From NCBI GenBank assembly GCA_964561135.1, contig CAZLOB010000057.1:1-27534 (forward strand): a stretch of DNA of 27,534 nt, given 5' to 3'. How positions within the stretch are numbered: position 1 is the stretch's first letter; every line of letters begins with the position of its first letter. Below, piece after piece: positions 8,006-17,108 of this stretch. Origin of the DNA: JANXDG01 sp964561135. Lineage in GTDB: Bacteria; Elusimicrobiota; Endomicrobiia; DTEH01. Both the position numbers and the translations under genes were made by a program. Below the pieces are notes generated by a model. That model saw only the letters and a program-made list of their open reading frames with translations, had not been told where the DNA came from and made no database searches.

Positions 8006-8302
8006 ATGGATAAATTTGTTTGTGTAGATTCTGTTTTAAAAAAAATACTTCGTAATTATGGTATTTCTGAAGAATTAGAAAAATTGTATTCTATTTGGGA
8101 ACAAGTTATAGGTACAAAACTTGCCAAAAAAATACAACTTTGTGGTATCAAAAAAGATGTACTATTAGTAACTGTAGATACTTCTGCGCACCATCATTAT
8201 TTAAAATTACATAAAAAAGAATGGTTACAAAAAATTAATAGTTTCCTATCTTCTGAAAAACAAAAAATTGTCTATAATGATATCAAAGTTATCAAATTAT
8301 GA
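8006..8302 (+). CDS. dciA: DciA-like helicase loader (DUF721)
   Basis: This 98-residue protein fits the DUF721/DciA family. It has an N-terminal helical segment, the block IWEQVIGTKLAKKIQLCGIKKDVLLVTV, and a basic end resembling a small KH-like fold. DciA is the replacement for DnaC/DnaI as replicative helicase loader in most bacteria, and its gene often sits near dnaN, recF or gyrB. Here it directly follows dnaN and overlaps glmM by ATGA (8299-8302). The sequence is short and divergent, so the family call rests on this block plus gene order. Confidence 0.75.
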   Translation: MDKFVCVDSVLKKILRNYGISEELEKLYSIWEQVIGTKLAKKIQLCGIKKDVLLVTVDTSAHHHYLKLHKKEWLQKINSFLSSEKQKIVYNDIKVIKL

Positions 8303-9645
8303 ATGATAAAAAATTATTTGGTACAGATGGTATCCGTGGTATTGTAGGCGAGTTTCCGTTTGAAAAAAAATTTATTTCTTTAATAGGTAATTGCTCTGCT
8401 TTTTATCTTAAAAAAGTTTTTAATGTTGATAAAGCAATTATAGGATGGGATACAAGAGAATCAAGCGAGTGGATTGCGAAACTGTTAATGAAATCTTTTA
8501 TAAAACAAGGGTTTAATGTATTTTGTGCAGAAGTTTTTACTACAGGGGGAATTGCACTATTATGTAGAAAAAACAATGCAGTAGGAATAGTTGTTTCAGC
8601 TTCACATAATCCATATCAATATAATGGTATAAAATTTTTGACACCGGCTGGAGTAAAAATTCCTGTTGAAATTGAAGAAGAGATTGAAAAATTGATTTTC
8701 TCAAATAAAAAAATAGAAAAAAATGGCAATGGGAAGATTATCTCTTATAAATCTTCTGCTGAAAAAATTTATTTTGATTTTCTTTTAGAAAGATTAAAAG
8801 GAGTTTGTTCTTTACCAATACATAATTTCTCTTTAGTTGTAGATTGTGGTAACGGAGCGACAAGTGTTTTAGTCCCAAAACTGTTTAAAAAAATGTTTTC
8901 AAAAGTAAGGTTTATAAATATAAATCCTGATGGGAAAAATATAAATGCAAATTGTGGATCGTTATACCCTGAAACTGTTAAAAAAGAATTGAAAAATGGT
9001 GAAATAGGGATAGTTTTTGACGGAGATGCTGATAGAGTTATATTTTTAGATGAAAAAAAAGTTATTCGTGATGGAGATTATATTATAGGAATTTTAGCAG
9101 ACGAATATAAAAAAAATAAAAAGTTAAAAAATTCGTTAGTAGTTGTTTCGATAATGTCAAATTTAGGATTGATAAAATTTTTATGGAGTAAAAATATAAA
9201 AGTTATTCAATGTCCAGTCGGAGACAAATATGTTTCTGAATACTTAGCAAAATATAATGGTACTCTTGGTGGCGAACAATCAGGACATATTGTTTTGTAT
9301 GATCTTTTACCTACGGGTGATGGTGTGTTAACTACAGTTGAAGTTATAAGAACAATGTTGGTTAATAATAAAAAATTGTATCAACTATGTAGCATATTTG
9401 AAAAATATCCTCAATTAATAAAAAATGTAAAGACAAAAGTAAAACCCCCAATTGAAGAAATTTTTGATAAAAAGTTGTTGTCTGATTTAGAAAAAAAGAT
9501 AAACGGAAGAATAGTGTTGAGATATTCTGGCACAGAACCATTGTTTAGAATAATGGTTGAAGGAAAAGACAAAAAAGTAATAAAAAACACAGCAGAGTTT
9601 TTAGCAAAAAAATTCTTAAAGTATGTAAAAAATATTAAGAATTGA
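8299..9645 (+). CDS. glmM: Phosphoglucosamine mutase
   Basis: GlmM converts glucosamine-6-phosphate to glucosamine-1-phosphate for UDP-GlcNAc, peptidoglycan and LPS synthesis. At 448 residues it is full length, with the opening GTDGIRGIVGEFP (8-20) and active-site SASHNP (100-105), whose Ser102 is the phosphoserine. The Mg2+ loop DGDADR is at 241-246, the sugar loop GGEQSGH at 324-330 and the phosphate-binding RYSGTEP at 408-414. The GTDGIRG form separates it from phosphomannomutases. Its substrate supplier glmS lies two genes downstream with only pdxJ between, so this is an amino-sugar operon segment. Confidence 0.96.
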   Translation: MNDKKLFGTDGIRGIVGEFPFEKKFISLIGNCSAFYLKKVFNVDKAIIGWDTRESSEWIAKLLMKSFIKQGFNVFCAEVFTTGGIALLCRKNNAVGIVVSASHNPYQYNGIKFLTPAGVKIPVEIEEEIEKLIFSNKKIEKNGNGKIISYKSSAEKIYFDFLLERLKGVCSLPIHNFSLVVDCGNGATSVLVPKLFKKMFSKVRFININPDGKNINANCGSLYPETVKKELKNGEIGIVFDGDADRVIFLDEKKVIRDGDYIIGILADEYKKNKKLKNSLVVVSIMSNLGLIKFLWSKNIKVIQCPVGDKYVSEYLAKYNGTLGGEQSGHIVLYDLLPTGDGVLTTVEVIRTMLVNNKKLYQLCSIFEKYPQLIKNVKTKVKPPIEEIFDKKLLSDLEKKINGRIVLRYSGTEPLFRIMVEGKDKKVIKNTAEFLAKKFLKYVKNIKN

Positions 9646-9651
9646 TAAACC

Positions 9652-10374
9652 ATGGTTAAACTAGGAGTTAATATTGACCATATTGCAACATTAAGGCAAC
9701 AAAGAAAAATTGGTTATCCATCTGTTATTGAAGCAGCAAAAATTGTTGAATCCTGCGGTGCTGACCAAATTACTGTGCATCTTAGAGAGGATAGAAGACA
9801 TATCCAAGATGAAGATGTTGTTGAATTAAAGAAAATTTTAAAAATACCACTAAATCTTGAGATGTCATTAAATAAAAAAATAGTAGAGTTTGCTTTAAAA
9901 GTAAAACCAAATGAAGTTTGTATTGTACCTGAAAGAAGAAGAGAACTTACAACTGAAGGTGGTTTGGATCTTAAGAAAAATTACAAAAGGTTAAAAAATG
10001 TAATACCAAAACTTAAACAAGAAGGAATTGTGGTAAGTTTGTTTATTGAACCTGAGATAGAATCAATAAGATTAGCAAAGGAATTACAGGCAGATGCTGT
10101 TGAACTTCATACAGGGAAGTATTCTTTATGTAAAGTTGGATCAAGAGAATTTTACAAAGAACTAGAAAAAATAAAAAAAGCAGCTAAGTTTGTTGTAAAA
10201 GAAGATTTAATACTTAATGCGGGTCATGGGCTTGATTATACCAATGTAAGACCAATTGCTGAAATTGAAGGTATGAATACTTTAAACATTGGTTTTTCAA
10301 TAGTAGCACGAGCTGTGTTTGTAGGTTTAGATAATGCAGTAAAAGAAATGCTGAATTTAATCAGGAGAAGATAA
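9652..10374 (+). CDS. pdxJ: Pyridoxine 5'-phosphate synthase
   Basis: PdxJ condenses 1-deoxy-D-xylulose-5-phosphate with 3-amino-2-oxopropyl phosphate, the last step of the DXP-dependent vitamin B6 route. The 240-residue TIM barrel shows LGVNIDHIATLRQQR (4-18), HLREDRRHI (43-51), VPERR (92-96), TTEGG (100-104), an ELHTGKYS block and NAGHGLDY. The glmM-pdxJ adjacency is common in bacteria. GlmS follows after a single base. It implies the cell makes PLP by the DXP-dependent pathway rather than by PdxS/PdxT, though other pathway genes are not in view. Confidence 0.96.
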   Translation: MVKLGVNIDHIATLRQQRKIGYPSVIEAAKIVESCGADQITVHLREDRRHIQDEDVVELKKILKIPLNLEMSLNKKIVEFALKVKPNEVCIVPERRRELTTEGGLDLKKNYKRLKNVIPKLKQEGIVVSLFIEPEIESIRLAKELQADAVELHTGKYSLCKVGSREFYKELEKIKKAAKFVVKEDLILNAGHGLDYTNVRPIAEIEGMNTLNIGFSIVARAVFVGLDNAVKEMLNLIRRR

Positions 10375-10375
10375 A

Positions 10376-12226
10376 ATGTGTGGAATAATAGGTTATGTAG
10401 GTAAAAAAAATATTTTAGATGTTTTAATTAATGGTCTTAAAAAACTTGAGTATCGTGGGTATGATTCAAGCGGTCTTGCTATTTACGGACAAAATGCTAT
10501 CTTTACTCATCGAGCTGTTGGAAAAGTTGATAACATGGTTTTAAGTCTTCCTAAAATAATTAAAGAAATTGTTGAAACACCATTAGATGAAAAAACATAC
10601 ATAGGTTTAGCTCATACAAGATGGGCAACTCATGGTCGACCTTCCGAAGAAAATGCTCACCCACATATAGATTGTAGCAAAGAATTTGTTTTAGTGCATA
10701 ACGGAATAATAGAAAATTATATGCAACTAAAATCTGAACTTGTTAACCATAAGTTTTTATCACAAACTGATACTGAAGTCGTGGTCCATTTAATTGAAGA
10801 AAAGTATAAAACACAAAAGAATATTCTTAAAGCATTTTCTGAGACAATAAAAATGTTAGAAGGTTCATTTGCGATAGTTTTGTTTACAAAACATGAGCCA
10901 CAAAAACTGTTTTTTGCAAGAAAAGACTCCCCTTTAATTATCGGTATAGGTGATGATGAAAAAATTGTTGCTTCAGATGTCTTAGCAATGCTAGATTATA
11001 CAAACAAGTTTATATTTTTAGAAAATGGTGATTATGGATATGTTACAAAAGATGATGTCAAAATTTTTAATATTTATAAAGAAAAAGAAGAAATAAGGAC
11101 TGTTCAAATAGTAAACTGGACAGCTCAGATGGCTCAAAAAGCAGGTTTTAAACATTTTATGTTAAAAGAAATATACGAACAACCTCAAGTTTTAAGAGAA
11201 AATATTGTATCACGAGTTTTTGATGAAGAAATTGTGTTTGATGAAGAAATTAATTTTAGAAAAAAAGATTTAAAAAAGGTAAAAAAGATTCTTATGATAG
11301 GTTGTGGGACATCATATCATGCTGCGTTAGTTTGTAAATATTTTTTTGAAAGTATAGTTAAGATACCTGTTGAGGTTGATATAGGTTCTGAGTTTAGATA
11401 TAGAGATTTTGTTTTAGAAAAGGATACTTTAGCAATTTTTATTTCACAATCAGGTGAGACAGCAGATACATTAGCTTCGTTAAGAATTATAAAACAAAAG
11501 GGAATACCAACAATTAGTGTTTGTAATGTTATTGGTTCTTCGTTATATCGTGAGGCAGATGCTAATATTTATATTCGTTGCGGACCTGAGATAGGTGTTG
11601 CTTCAACAAAAGCGTTTTTAGGACAACTTGTTTGTTTGTATTTATTTGGTTTATACCTTGCTAAAATTAAACAGACTATTTTAGAAGAAAAATTCTTAAA
11701 TCTTCTTTCAGATTTATTGAAAACACCTACTTATATTGAAAGAATTCTTTCTGATACTTCTTATATAAAATTTCTTGCAAGTCAGTTTTATACAAAACAT
11801 GATTTTTTATATCTAGCACGAGGTATAAACTATCCTATAGCATTAGAAGGTGCGTTAAAACTTAAAGAAATTTCTTATATTCATGCAGAAGGATACCCAG
11901 CAGGCGAGATGAAACACGGTCCAATTGCTTTAATTGATAAAGATACACCTGTTGTGGTAATAGCAACAAAAGGAGCTCTTTTACAAAAAGTTTTTTCTAA
12001 CCTTGAAGAAGTTAAATCTCGTCAAGCAAAGGTTATTGCGTTAACAAATTATGATGTTTCTTCAAAAAGTATAGATTACAAAATTGAAGTCCCTTATACT
12101 GACGAACTTGTTTCACCTATAATAAATGTAGTCCCTTTACAACTTTTGGCATACTATATTGCTGATATGTTAGGTAGAGAAATAGACCAACCAAGGAATT
12201 TAGCAAAAAGTGTTACTGTAGAATAG
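10376..12226 (+). CDS. glmS: Glutamine-fructose-6-phosphate aminotransferase (isomerizing)
   Basis: GlmS makes glucosamine-6-phosphate from fructose-6-phosphate and glutamine, the entry step to UDP-GlcNAc. The 616-residue protein starts MCGIIGYVG; Cys2 becomes the N-terminal nucleophile of the glutaminase domain (about 1-240). Two SIS isomerase domains follow, with GCGTSYHAAL and SQSGETADT in the first and LARGINYPIALEGALKLKEISYIHAEGY in the second. The C-terminus DQPRNLAKSVTVE is the family hallmark. No glmS ribozyme fits: the start lies one base after the pdxJ stop. The gene ends one base from the convergent ABC permease gene. Confidence 0.98.
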   Translation: MCGIIGYVGKKNILDVLINGLKKLEYRGYDSSGLAIYGQNAIFTHRAVGKVDNMVLSLPKIIKEIVETPLDEKTYIGLAHTRWATHGRPSEENAHPHIDCSKEFVLVHNGIIENYMQLKSELVNHKFLSQTDTEVVVHLIEEKYKTQKNILKAFSETIKMLEGSFAIVLFTKHEPQKLFFARKDSPLIIGIGDDEKIVASDVLAMLDYTNKFIFLENGDYGYVTKDDVKIFNIYKEKEEIRTVQIVNWTAQMAQKAGFKHFMLKEIYEQPQVLRENIVSRVFDEEIVFDEEINFRKKDLKKVKKILMIGCGTSYHAALVCKYFFESIVKIPVEVDIGSEFRYRDFVLEKDTLAIFISQSGETADTLASLRIIKQKGIPTISVCNVIGSSLYREADANIYIRCGPEIGVASTKAFLGQLVCLYLFGLYLAKIKQTILEEKFLNLLSDLLKTPTYIERILSDTSYIKFLASQFYTKHDFLYLARGINYPIALEGALKLKEISYIHAEGYPAGEMKHGPIALIDKDTPVVVIATKGALLQKVFSNLEEVKSRQAKVIALTNYDVSSKSIDYKIEVPYTDELVSPIINVVPLQLLAYYIADMLGREIDQPRNLAKSVTVE

Positions 12227-12234
12227 TTTATTCT
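12220..12234. other. Small hairpin spanning both stop codons of convergent glmS and the ABC permease gene
   Basis: AGAATA-GTT-TATTCT forms a 6-bp stem with a 3-nt loop and contains the TAG of glmS and the TAA of the opposing permease gene. The stem is AT-rich and no T-tract follows directly in either direction, so a terminator role is weakly supported. Confidence 0.25.
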
Positions 12235-13010
12235 GAAAGGCGAATAATAGAACCAGTTTTTTTTGTGTATTTATATGCTAATTCTATTGAATAAGAAAAG
12301 ATGATAGCATAGATCATACATAAAATATAACCTTTTACTAATCCATATTTAAATGTCTCTTCAAATCCGTATCCTTTCCTAAAATATTCTAAAAAATAAG
12401 TTAAGGGGATAAATTCTGCAATTTTTATTAACCATTTTGGTAATGTAGTTACTGGATAGTAAATACCACAAATTAGCATTGTAAGTATAGATACAGACCA
12501 AGCAATAATGTCAACTCTTTGTCCATAAAGAAGAATAAAAAAATTTACAAACATACCTAAAATTAGTCCTGTTAAAAATATTCCTAATAAAGAAACTAAA
12601 ACAATGTTAATTTTTGGTAGATAAAATCCAAACAAATAATGAGATATAATTGAAAGTAATAAAAATACAATTATCCCACGAATAACACCTATCACCCAAC
12701 TACCAATGATATAATGATAAAGTTTTGTAGGTGTGACAAACAGTTGTTTTATACTTTTTGACCAAATTTCATATAGTATTCCATACGAAACTTCAAGTTG
12801 TGTTATTTGTAGAACTCCCGAAGTTATTGTACCTGTAAGTAAAAAAGAAATAAGAGTAGTATCTAATTTCAAAAATGTGCTCAACATACCTATCGATATA
12901 ATTCCGATCACAGGCCAAAAAAGAAGGTCAAAAAATGTGAACACATTTCTTATTGCAAAAATATAGTTTCTATAAATATAAGCATAAATTTTTGAAAATT
13001 CTTTTTTCAT
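12228..13010 (-). CDS. ABC-2 type transporter permease
   Basis: This 260-residue integral membrane protein has about six predicted helices in the ABC-2 arrangement. An amphipathic cytosolic N-terminus leads into FFDLLFWPVIGIISIG, and a late segment GIYYPVTTLPKWLIKIAEFIPLTYFLEYFRKG is the conserved ABC-2 loop and helix. It overlaps the upstream ATPase gene by ATGA, so the two subunits are translationally coupled. Exporters of this type move drugs, lipids, polysaccharides or peptides; nothing here identifies the cargo. The neighbouring polysaccharide deacetylase is divergently transcribed and does not define a substrate. Confidence 0.88.
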   Translation of the reverse strand: MKKEFSKIYAYIYRNYIFAIRNVFTFFDLLFWPVIGIISIGMLSTFLKLDTTLISFLLTGTITSGVLQITQLEVSYGILYEIWSKSIKQLFVTPTKLYHYIIGSWVIGVIRGIIVFLLLSIISHYLFGFYLPKINIVLVSLLGIFLTGLILGMFVNFFILLYGQRVDIIAWSVSILTMLICGIYYPVTTLPKWLIKIAEFIPLTYFLEYFRKGYGFEETFKYGLVKGYILCMIYAIIFSYSIELAYKYTKKTGSIIRLSE

Positions 13011-13768
13011 AAATGTGCGAGTTTCAAAAATACTTCTTCTAAACTAGTTGATTTTGTAGTATTAAAAATTTCTTGTAATGTTCCTACTGTAAGAATTTTT
13101 CCATTGTTTATAAAAGCGATTCTGTCAGATAATTCTTCTGCTTCTTTCATATAATGCGTAGTTAAAATAATAGTTATATTTTGTTCTTGTTTTAGTTTTT
13201 TTATAAATTGTCTAATTTTTATAGAAACTTCGGGATCTAAACCTAAAGTTGGTTCATCAAGTAACAATATTTCAGGGTCGTTAATTAAAGATTTTGCTAA
13301 TGCAAGACGTTGTTTTGTCCCTGTTGAAAGTTCGTCAAACCTTACATCTGCAAATTTTTCCAGTTCAAAGATTGAGATAAGTTTTTCAACTTGTTGTTTA
13401 AGTTTTTTACCTGTAATTCCGTAAAGTAAACCATAGAATTTAAGAAGTTCTTTAACTGTCATACACCAAGGAAAATTAGGGTTTCCTGAACACATGTTCA
13501 TTTTTCTTTTTATTTGTTCTGGGATAGTAGTTTCTAGTTTTGTGCCAAAAATAAAAACTTCGCCGTTGTCAGGCAAGATTTGTCCCATTATGATATTTAA
13601 CAAAGTTGTTTTACCAGAACCGTTTGGCCCTAATAAGGTAAAAATTTCTTTTTTGTAGACCTCTAATGATACTTTATCTACTGCTAAAACTTTCCTTTTT
13701 TTGAAACCTAAAAAAGTTGTGTATGTTTTTGATATATTTTTTAATTGAATTATTGTTTCGAAGTTCAT
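13007..13768 (-). CDS. ABC-2 type transporter ATP-binding protein
   Basis: This 253-residue ABC ATPase powers the permease encoded downstream. It has Walker A GPNGSGKT (47-54), signature LSTGTKQR (147-154), Walker B ILLLDEP (167-173) followed by the D-loop GLDP, and H-loop His205. The start is set at the ATG at 13768; an upstream TTG at 13804 would add 12 lysine/asparagine-rich residues and cannot be excluded. Where the Q-loop glutamine is expected, the sequence reads MCSGNPNFPWCMTV (92-105), so the usual Gln is not evident. Members of this exporter subfamily often deviate here. Cargo unknown. Confidence 0.92.
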   Translation of the reverse strand: MNFETIIQLKNISKTYTTFLGFKKRKVLAVDKVSLEVYKKEIFTLLGPNGSGKTTLLNIIMGQILPDNGEVFIFGTKLETTIPEQIKRKMNMCSGNPNFPWCMTVKELLKFYGLLYGITGKKLKQQVEKLISIFELEKFADVRFDELSTGTKQRLALAKSLINDPEILLLDEPTLGLDPEVSIKIRQFIKKLKQEQNITIILTTHYMKEAEELSDRIAFINNGKILTVGTLQEIFNTTKSTSLEEVFLKLAHL

Positions 13769-13865
13769 GCCTGTATTTTTATTATTTTTGTAAATTAACT
13801 TCAATAGTTCTTTTCGTTGATTTACAAGTTGAAAAACAGAAATATTTTTTATAAAAAGTTAAAAT

Positions 13866-14573
13866 ATGATTATCAAAAAAATATTCGTTTTATTTTTTTC
13901 AATCATAATTTTTGTTTTGTTAGATACAAAAGAAATTTTTGAAGAAAAAATAAGTTTTGATAGTTGTTATCTTCCAACTAAAAAAGTAGCATTAACTTTT
14001 GATGATGGTCCTCATCCGTACTTTACAGAAAGTATACTTAAAATACTTACAGAATACAACATAAAAGCAACTTTTTTCTTAGTAGGCATTCAGGCAAAAA
14101 AATATCCATATTTAGTAAAACTTTTGTCTGAAAGTAACCATTGTAAAATTGGCAATCATACGTTTTCTCACAAAAATCTTACAAAATTGTCAGAAAAAGA
14201 AATTTTTAACGAACTTTACTTGACATATCAAATTTTAAATTCTATTACTGGTGGTAAGAATATTATTCCTTATTTTCGTCCACCAGGTGGACATTATAAT
14301 AACAATGTATTAAAAGTTGCTGATAAACTTAATTTTAAAATGGTTTTGTGGAGTATATTTACAAATGATCATAGTAAAAAAATTACTGAAAAAGAGTTAA
14401 TTAATACAATTATTTATTCGTTATCTTCAGATAAAGAGATAATTTTACTACATTCTGGGAGTAAAACAACATTAAATTGTTTACCTAAAATTATAGAAAT
14501 TTTGAAAGAAAGAAATTACGAGTTTGTCAGTGTTGATGAAATATTAGAAGATGAAACCTATTTTGTCAATTGA
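13866..14573 (+). CDS. Polysaccharide deacetylase (NodB/CE4 family)
   Basis: This secreted or membrane-anchored hydrolase of 235 residues removes N- or O-acetyl groups from polysaccharides such as peptidoglycan or an exopolysaccharide. An N-terminal hydrophobic segment (4-19) looks like a signal anchor. All CE4 motifs are present: TFDDGPH (44-50, catalytic and metal aspartates), HTFSH (98-102, metal histidines), RPPGG (138-142), the Trp of LWSIFTNDH (162) and LLHSG (194-198). It overlaps ruvX by 23 nt and heads a long plus-strand run that includes the peptidoglycan enzyme mltG, which makes peptidoglycan a reasonable substrate guess. Confidence 0.92.
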   Translation: MIIKKIFVLFFSIIIFVLLDTKEIFEEKISFDSCYLPTKKVALTFDDGPHPYFTESILKILTEYNIKATFFLVGIQAKKYPYLVKLLSESNHCKIGNHTFSHKNLTKLSEKEIFNELYLTYQILNSITGGKNIIPYFRPPGGHYNNNVLKVADKLNFKMVLWSIFTNDHSKKITEKELINTIIYSLSSDKEIILLHSGSKTTLNCLPKIIEILKERNYEFVSVDEILEDETYFVN

Positions 14574-14952
14574 TTTTGGTGAAAAACGTATAGGTTTAGC
14601 AATATCTGATGAATTACATCTTTTAGCTCACCCATTAAAAACCATTATAAATAATAAAAATGTTTTTGAACAGATTTCAAAAGTTGTAAAAGAATATAAT
14701 GTTGAAAAAATTATTGTTGGGTATCCTGTTTGGGATAAACCTACTAGTATTGTTGAAAAGATTAATGATTTTGTAAGAAATTTAAAAAAACATATAAGTG
14801 TAGAAATAGAATTTGTAAATGAGATGTATAGTAGCAAAACAGCGTGCGAGAAACTTTCATCTATTGGGAAGAAGTACAAAAAGTATAAACATAAACTTGA
14901 TAGTTACGCTGCTGCTATTATTTTGCAAGATTATTTAGATTCTAAAAAATAG
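14551..14952 (+). CDS. ruvX: RuvX/YqgF pre-16S rRNA nuclease
   Basis: This 133-residue RNase H-fold nuclease is annotated as a Holliday-junction resolvase or as the nuclease that matures the 16S rRNA 5' end. It has SIDFGEKRIGLAISD (6-20) with Asp8, VGYP (56-59), Asn90-Glu91 and LDSYAAAIILQDYL with Asp117. Together Asp8, Glu91 and Asp117 fit the acidic catalytic set. Its start lies inside the end of the deacetylase gene and mltG follows after 2 nt. The ruvX-mltG pair is a common bacterial arrangement. Confidence 0.93.
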   Translation: MKPILSIDFGEKRIGLAISDELHLLAHPLKTIINNKNVFEQISKVVKEYNVEKIIVGYPVWDKPTSIVEKINDFVRNLKKHISVEIEFVNEMYSSKTACEKLSSIGKKYKKYKHKLDSYAAAIILQDYLDSKK

Positions 14953-14954
14953 CC

Positions 14955-15887
14955 ATGAGGTTAAAACTTTTTGTAAGAACATTGTTGGTTTTTATGTTTA
15001 TAATTTTTTTTGTTGATTTTATTCCCAAAAAGAAGAAGACCATTTTTATCCCAAAAAACGTTTCTGCAAAATATATTGGTAGCCTTTTAGAAGATGAAAA
15101 GCTTATTTTGTCTAAAACAATTTTTCGTTGGGTTGTGTTTTTGACGATGAGTGAGAGAAAGATTAAATCAGGTAATTATGAGCTTTATTTTTCTATTACT
15201 TGTTTACCAACAGTGTATAATCTTGTTAAAGGACCAAAAGTTATTAAAGTTACAATACCTGAAGGGTTTACTGTTGAACAAATTGCACAACGACTTTATA
15301 CAAAAGAAATAATTTCTGATCCAATTGAATTTATAACTTATGTAAAGTCAAAAAATCTTGAAGGATTTTTGTTCCCAGAGACATATTATTTTTATAAAAA
15401 TCAATCTGTTGAAGAAATAGTTAACACTATGCTAAAAGAGTTTTATAAAAGATATTCGCCTGAGTTTACTCAACGTATGTATGAGCTTAAAATGTCAACT
15501 TACCAGATTGTAGTATTAGCTTCTATTATTGAAAAAGAAGCAAAAAGTTTTAAAGAAAAAAGATTAGTATCAGCAGTGTTTCATAACAGGTTAAAAAAGA
15601 AGTGGAATTTAGAATCATGTGCTACGGTTAGATATGCACTAAAGAAGTTTAGAGAACCTTTAACCTACAAAGATTTAGAAATTGATTCAAAATATAACAC
15701 ATATAAATACCCAGGTTTACCACCAACACCTATATGTAACCCAGGTTTAGATTCAATAAAAGCTGCTTTGTATCCAGAAGAAACAGATGATTTGTTTTTC
15801 TTTACACCAGATAATAACACACTTATGTTTTCAAAATATTATAAACAACATTTGGAAAAACAAAAACAAATAAGAAAAAATAAATAA
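14955..15887 (+). CDS. mltG: Endolytic murein transglycosylase MltG
   Basis: MltG cleaves nascent glycan strands in the periplasm and sets their length. The 310-residue protein has one N-terminal membrane helix (about 8-22), a LysM-like region with IPEGFTVEQIAQRL (101-114), EGFLFPETYYF (136-146) and the catalytic block LASIIEKEA (188-196), where Glu193 matches the catalytic glutamate (Glu218 in E. coli). The C-terminal YPGLPPTPICNPGL and AALYPEETDDLFFF blocks are conserved. Length is slightly below the E. coli enzyme (340). Confidence 0.95.
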   Translation: MRLKLFVRTLLVFMFIIFFVDFIPKKKKTIFIPKNVSAKYIGSLLEDEKLILSKTIFRWVVFLTMSERKIKSGNYELYFSITCLPTVYNLVKGPKVIKVTIPEGFTVEQIAQRLYTKEIISDPIEFITYVKSKNLEGFLFPETYYFYKNQSVEEIVNTMLKEFYKRYSPEFTQRMYELKMSTYQIVVLASIIEKEAKSFKEKRLVSAVFHNRLKKKWNLESCATVRYALKKFREPLTYKDLEIDSKYNTYKYPGLPPTPICNPGLDSIKAALYPEETDDLFFFTPDNNTLMFSKYYKQHLEKQKQIRKNK

Positions 15888-15912
15888 AAATTAATTTAAA
15901 AGAGGTTGGGAT

Positions 15913-16296
15913 ATGAAAAAAATAATGATAAGTTTTCCATCATACGATTTAAACTTAGAGTGTGAACTTAATAATACAAATATTGCTCAACGAATTTATG
16001 AAATTTTACCTCAACAAGCACGTGTGCATCTTTGGGGTGAAGAGATTTATTTTGAATTACCGATTAAATTGCCAAATGAAGTTCCAACATTAGATGTAGA
16101 GATAGGTGATGTAGGTTGGTGGCCTGAGGGGAATTGTTTTTGTATATTTTTTGGTAAGACACCTATATCTACTTCATCTAAACCAAAACCGTACAGCGAG
16201 GTAACAATTATAGGAAAGATTAAACTAGAAAAACCTACTATTGAAAAATTAAAACAAGTAAAATCTAACAGTAAAGTTGTTTTATCAAAAATATGA
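15913..16296 (+). CDS. Cyclophilin-like fold protein (PF04126-type)
   Basis: This 127-residue beta-rich protein resembles the Cyclophil_like (formerly DUF369) family. Family-like features are RIYEILPQQARVHLWGEEIYFELP (a short helix then strand pair) and DVEIGDVGWWPEGNCFCIFFGKTPIS, which contains the family's typical GDV-WP-G segment. Members are small cyclophilin-fold proteins of unknown activity, mostly in anaerobes, thermophiles and archaea. It has its own Shine-Dalgarno (AGAGGTTGGG) and overlaps nadK by ATGA, so it belongs to this operon. There is no evidence that it is a real prolyl isomerase. Confidence 0.7.
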   Translation: MKKIMISFPSYDLNLECELNNTNIAQRIYEILPQQARVHLWGEEIYFELPIKLPNEVPTLDVEIGDVGWWPEGNCFCIFFGKTPISTSSKPKPYSEVTIIGKIKLEKPTIEKLKQVKSNSKVVLSKI

Positions 16297-17102
16297 AAAA
16301 AAAGATCATTGTTGTCTATAATCCTCAAAAAGAAGATGTAAATAAAATTTTAAGTTTGTTGAAAAAAAAATTAAACAAATATAAGTTAAAATTCTGTAGC
16401 TCATTAAAAGTAACTAAAGAAGACTGTAAAGGAGACTTATTGTTGACAGTTGGTGGAGACGGGACATTACTTAGAGTTGGTCATTATGTAACAGAAAACT
16501 CTGTTGCGGTTTTAGGTATAAATTTGGGAAGGTTAGGATATCTTGCGGAGTTTAAAATAAATGAAGTTTTTACTGCTGTTGAAAAGTTTTTTAACGGAGA
16601 GATTTTGCCACAAAAAAGAAGTGTTTTGGAAGTAAAATTTAGAAATAAGGTTTATTATGCAATTAATGATTGTGTTATAAAAGCACTTTCTGCAAAAGTG
16701 TGTTGTATTGAGTTAATAATTGATGGTAAAAAAATTGTTGAAATTATTGGTGATGGGATTATCGTTGCAACACCAACGGGTTCTACTGCTTATTCATTAG
16801 CATCAGCTGGGAGTATTGTTGAACCAGAAACAGAGGTTTTGCTTATCACTCCGATATCTCCACATACACTTTCAATAAGGCCGATAATAGTGTCATCAAA
16901 CAAAAAAATAGAGTTGTTTATCCCAAAATTTAAATCAAATCAAAATCTAATTCTGTCTTTAGATGGGCAAAGAGATTTTAAGTTGAAACAAAATGATAAA
17001 GTAATAATTACAACCTCTTCTAAAAAGATGTTGTTTATTACAAACCCTAAAAAAAGTTTTTTTGATATTTTGACACAGAAACTTTTGTGGGGCAAAAGAT
17101 AA
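16293..17102 (+). CDS. nadK: NAD kinase
   Basis: NadK phosphorylates NAD to NADP. The 269-residue protein contains the catalytic GGDGTLLR (54-61, Asp56), GINLGRLGYL (75-84), the NDCVI motif and GDGIIVATPTGSTAYSLASAGSIV, the NAD-binding conserved block. It starts in an ATGA overlap with the cyclophilin-like gene and is followed by the DNA glycosylase gene after 6 nt. The neighbouring order recN/tlyA-nadK seen in many bacteria is not present here. Confidence 0.96.
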   Translation: MKKKIIVVYNPQKEDVNKILSLLKKKLNKYKLKFCSSLKVTKEDCKGDLLLTVGGDGTLLRVGHYVTENSVAVLGINLGRLGYLAEFKINEVFTAVEKFFNGEILPQKRSVLEVKFRNKVYYAINDCVIKALSAKVCCIELIIDGKKIVEIIGDGIIVATPTGSTAYSLASAGSIVEPETEVLLITPISPHTLSIRPIIVSSNKKIELFIPKFKSNQNLILSLDGQRDFKLKQNDKVIITTSSKKMLFITNPKKSFFDILTQKLLWGKR

Positions 17103-17108
17103 TTTTTG

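Noticed and set aside
10300..10375. glmS ribozyme
   Set aside because: The glmS start is one base after the pdxJ stop, so there is no untranslated leader to hold a ribozyme.
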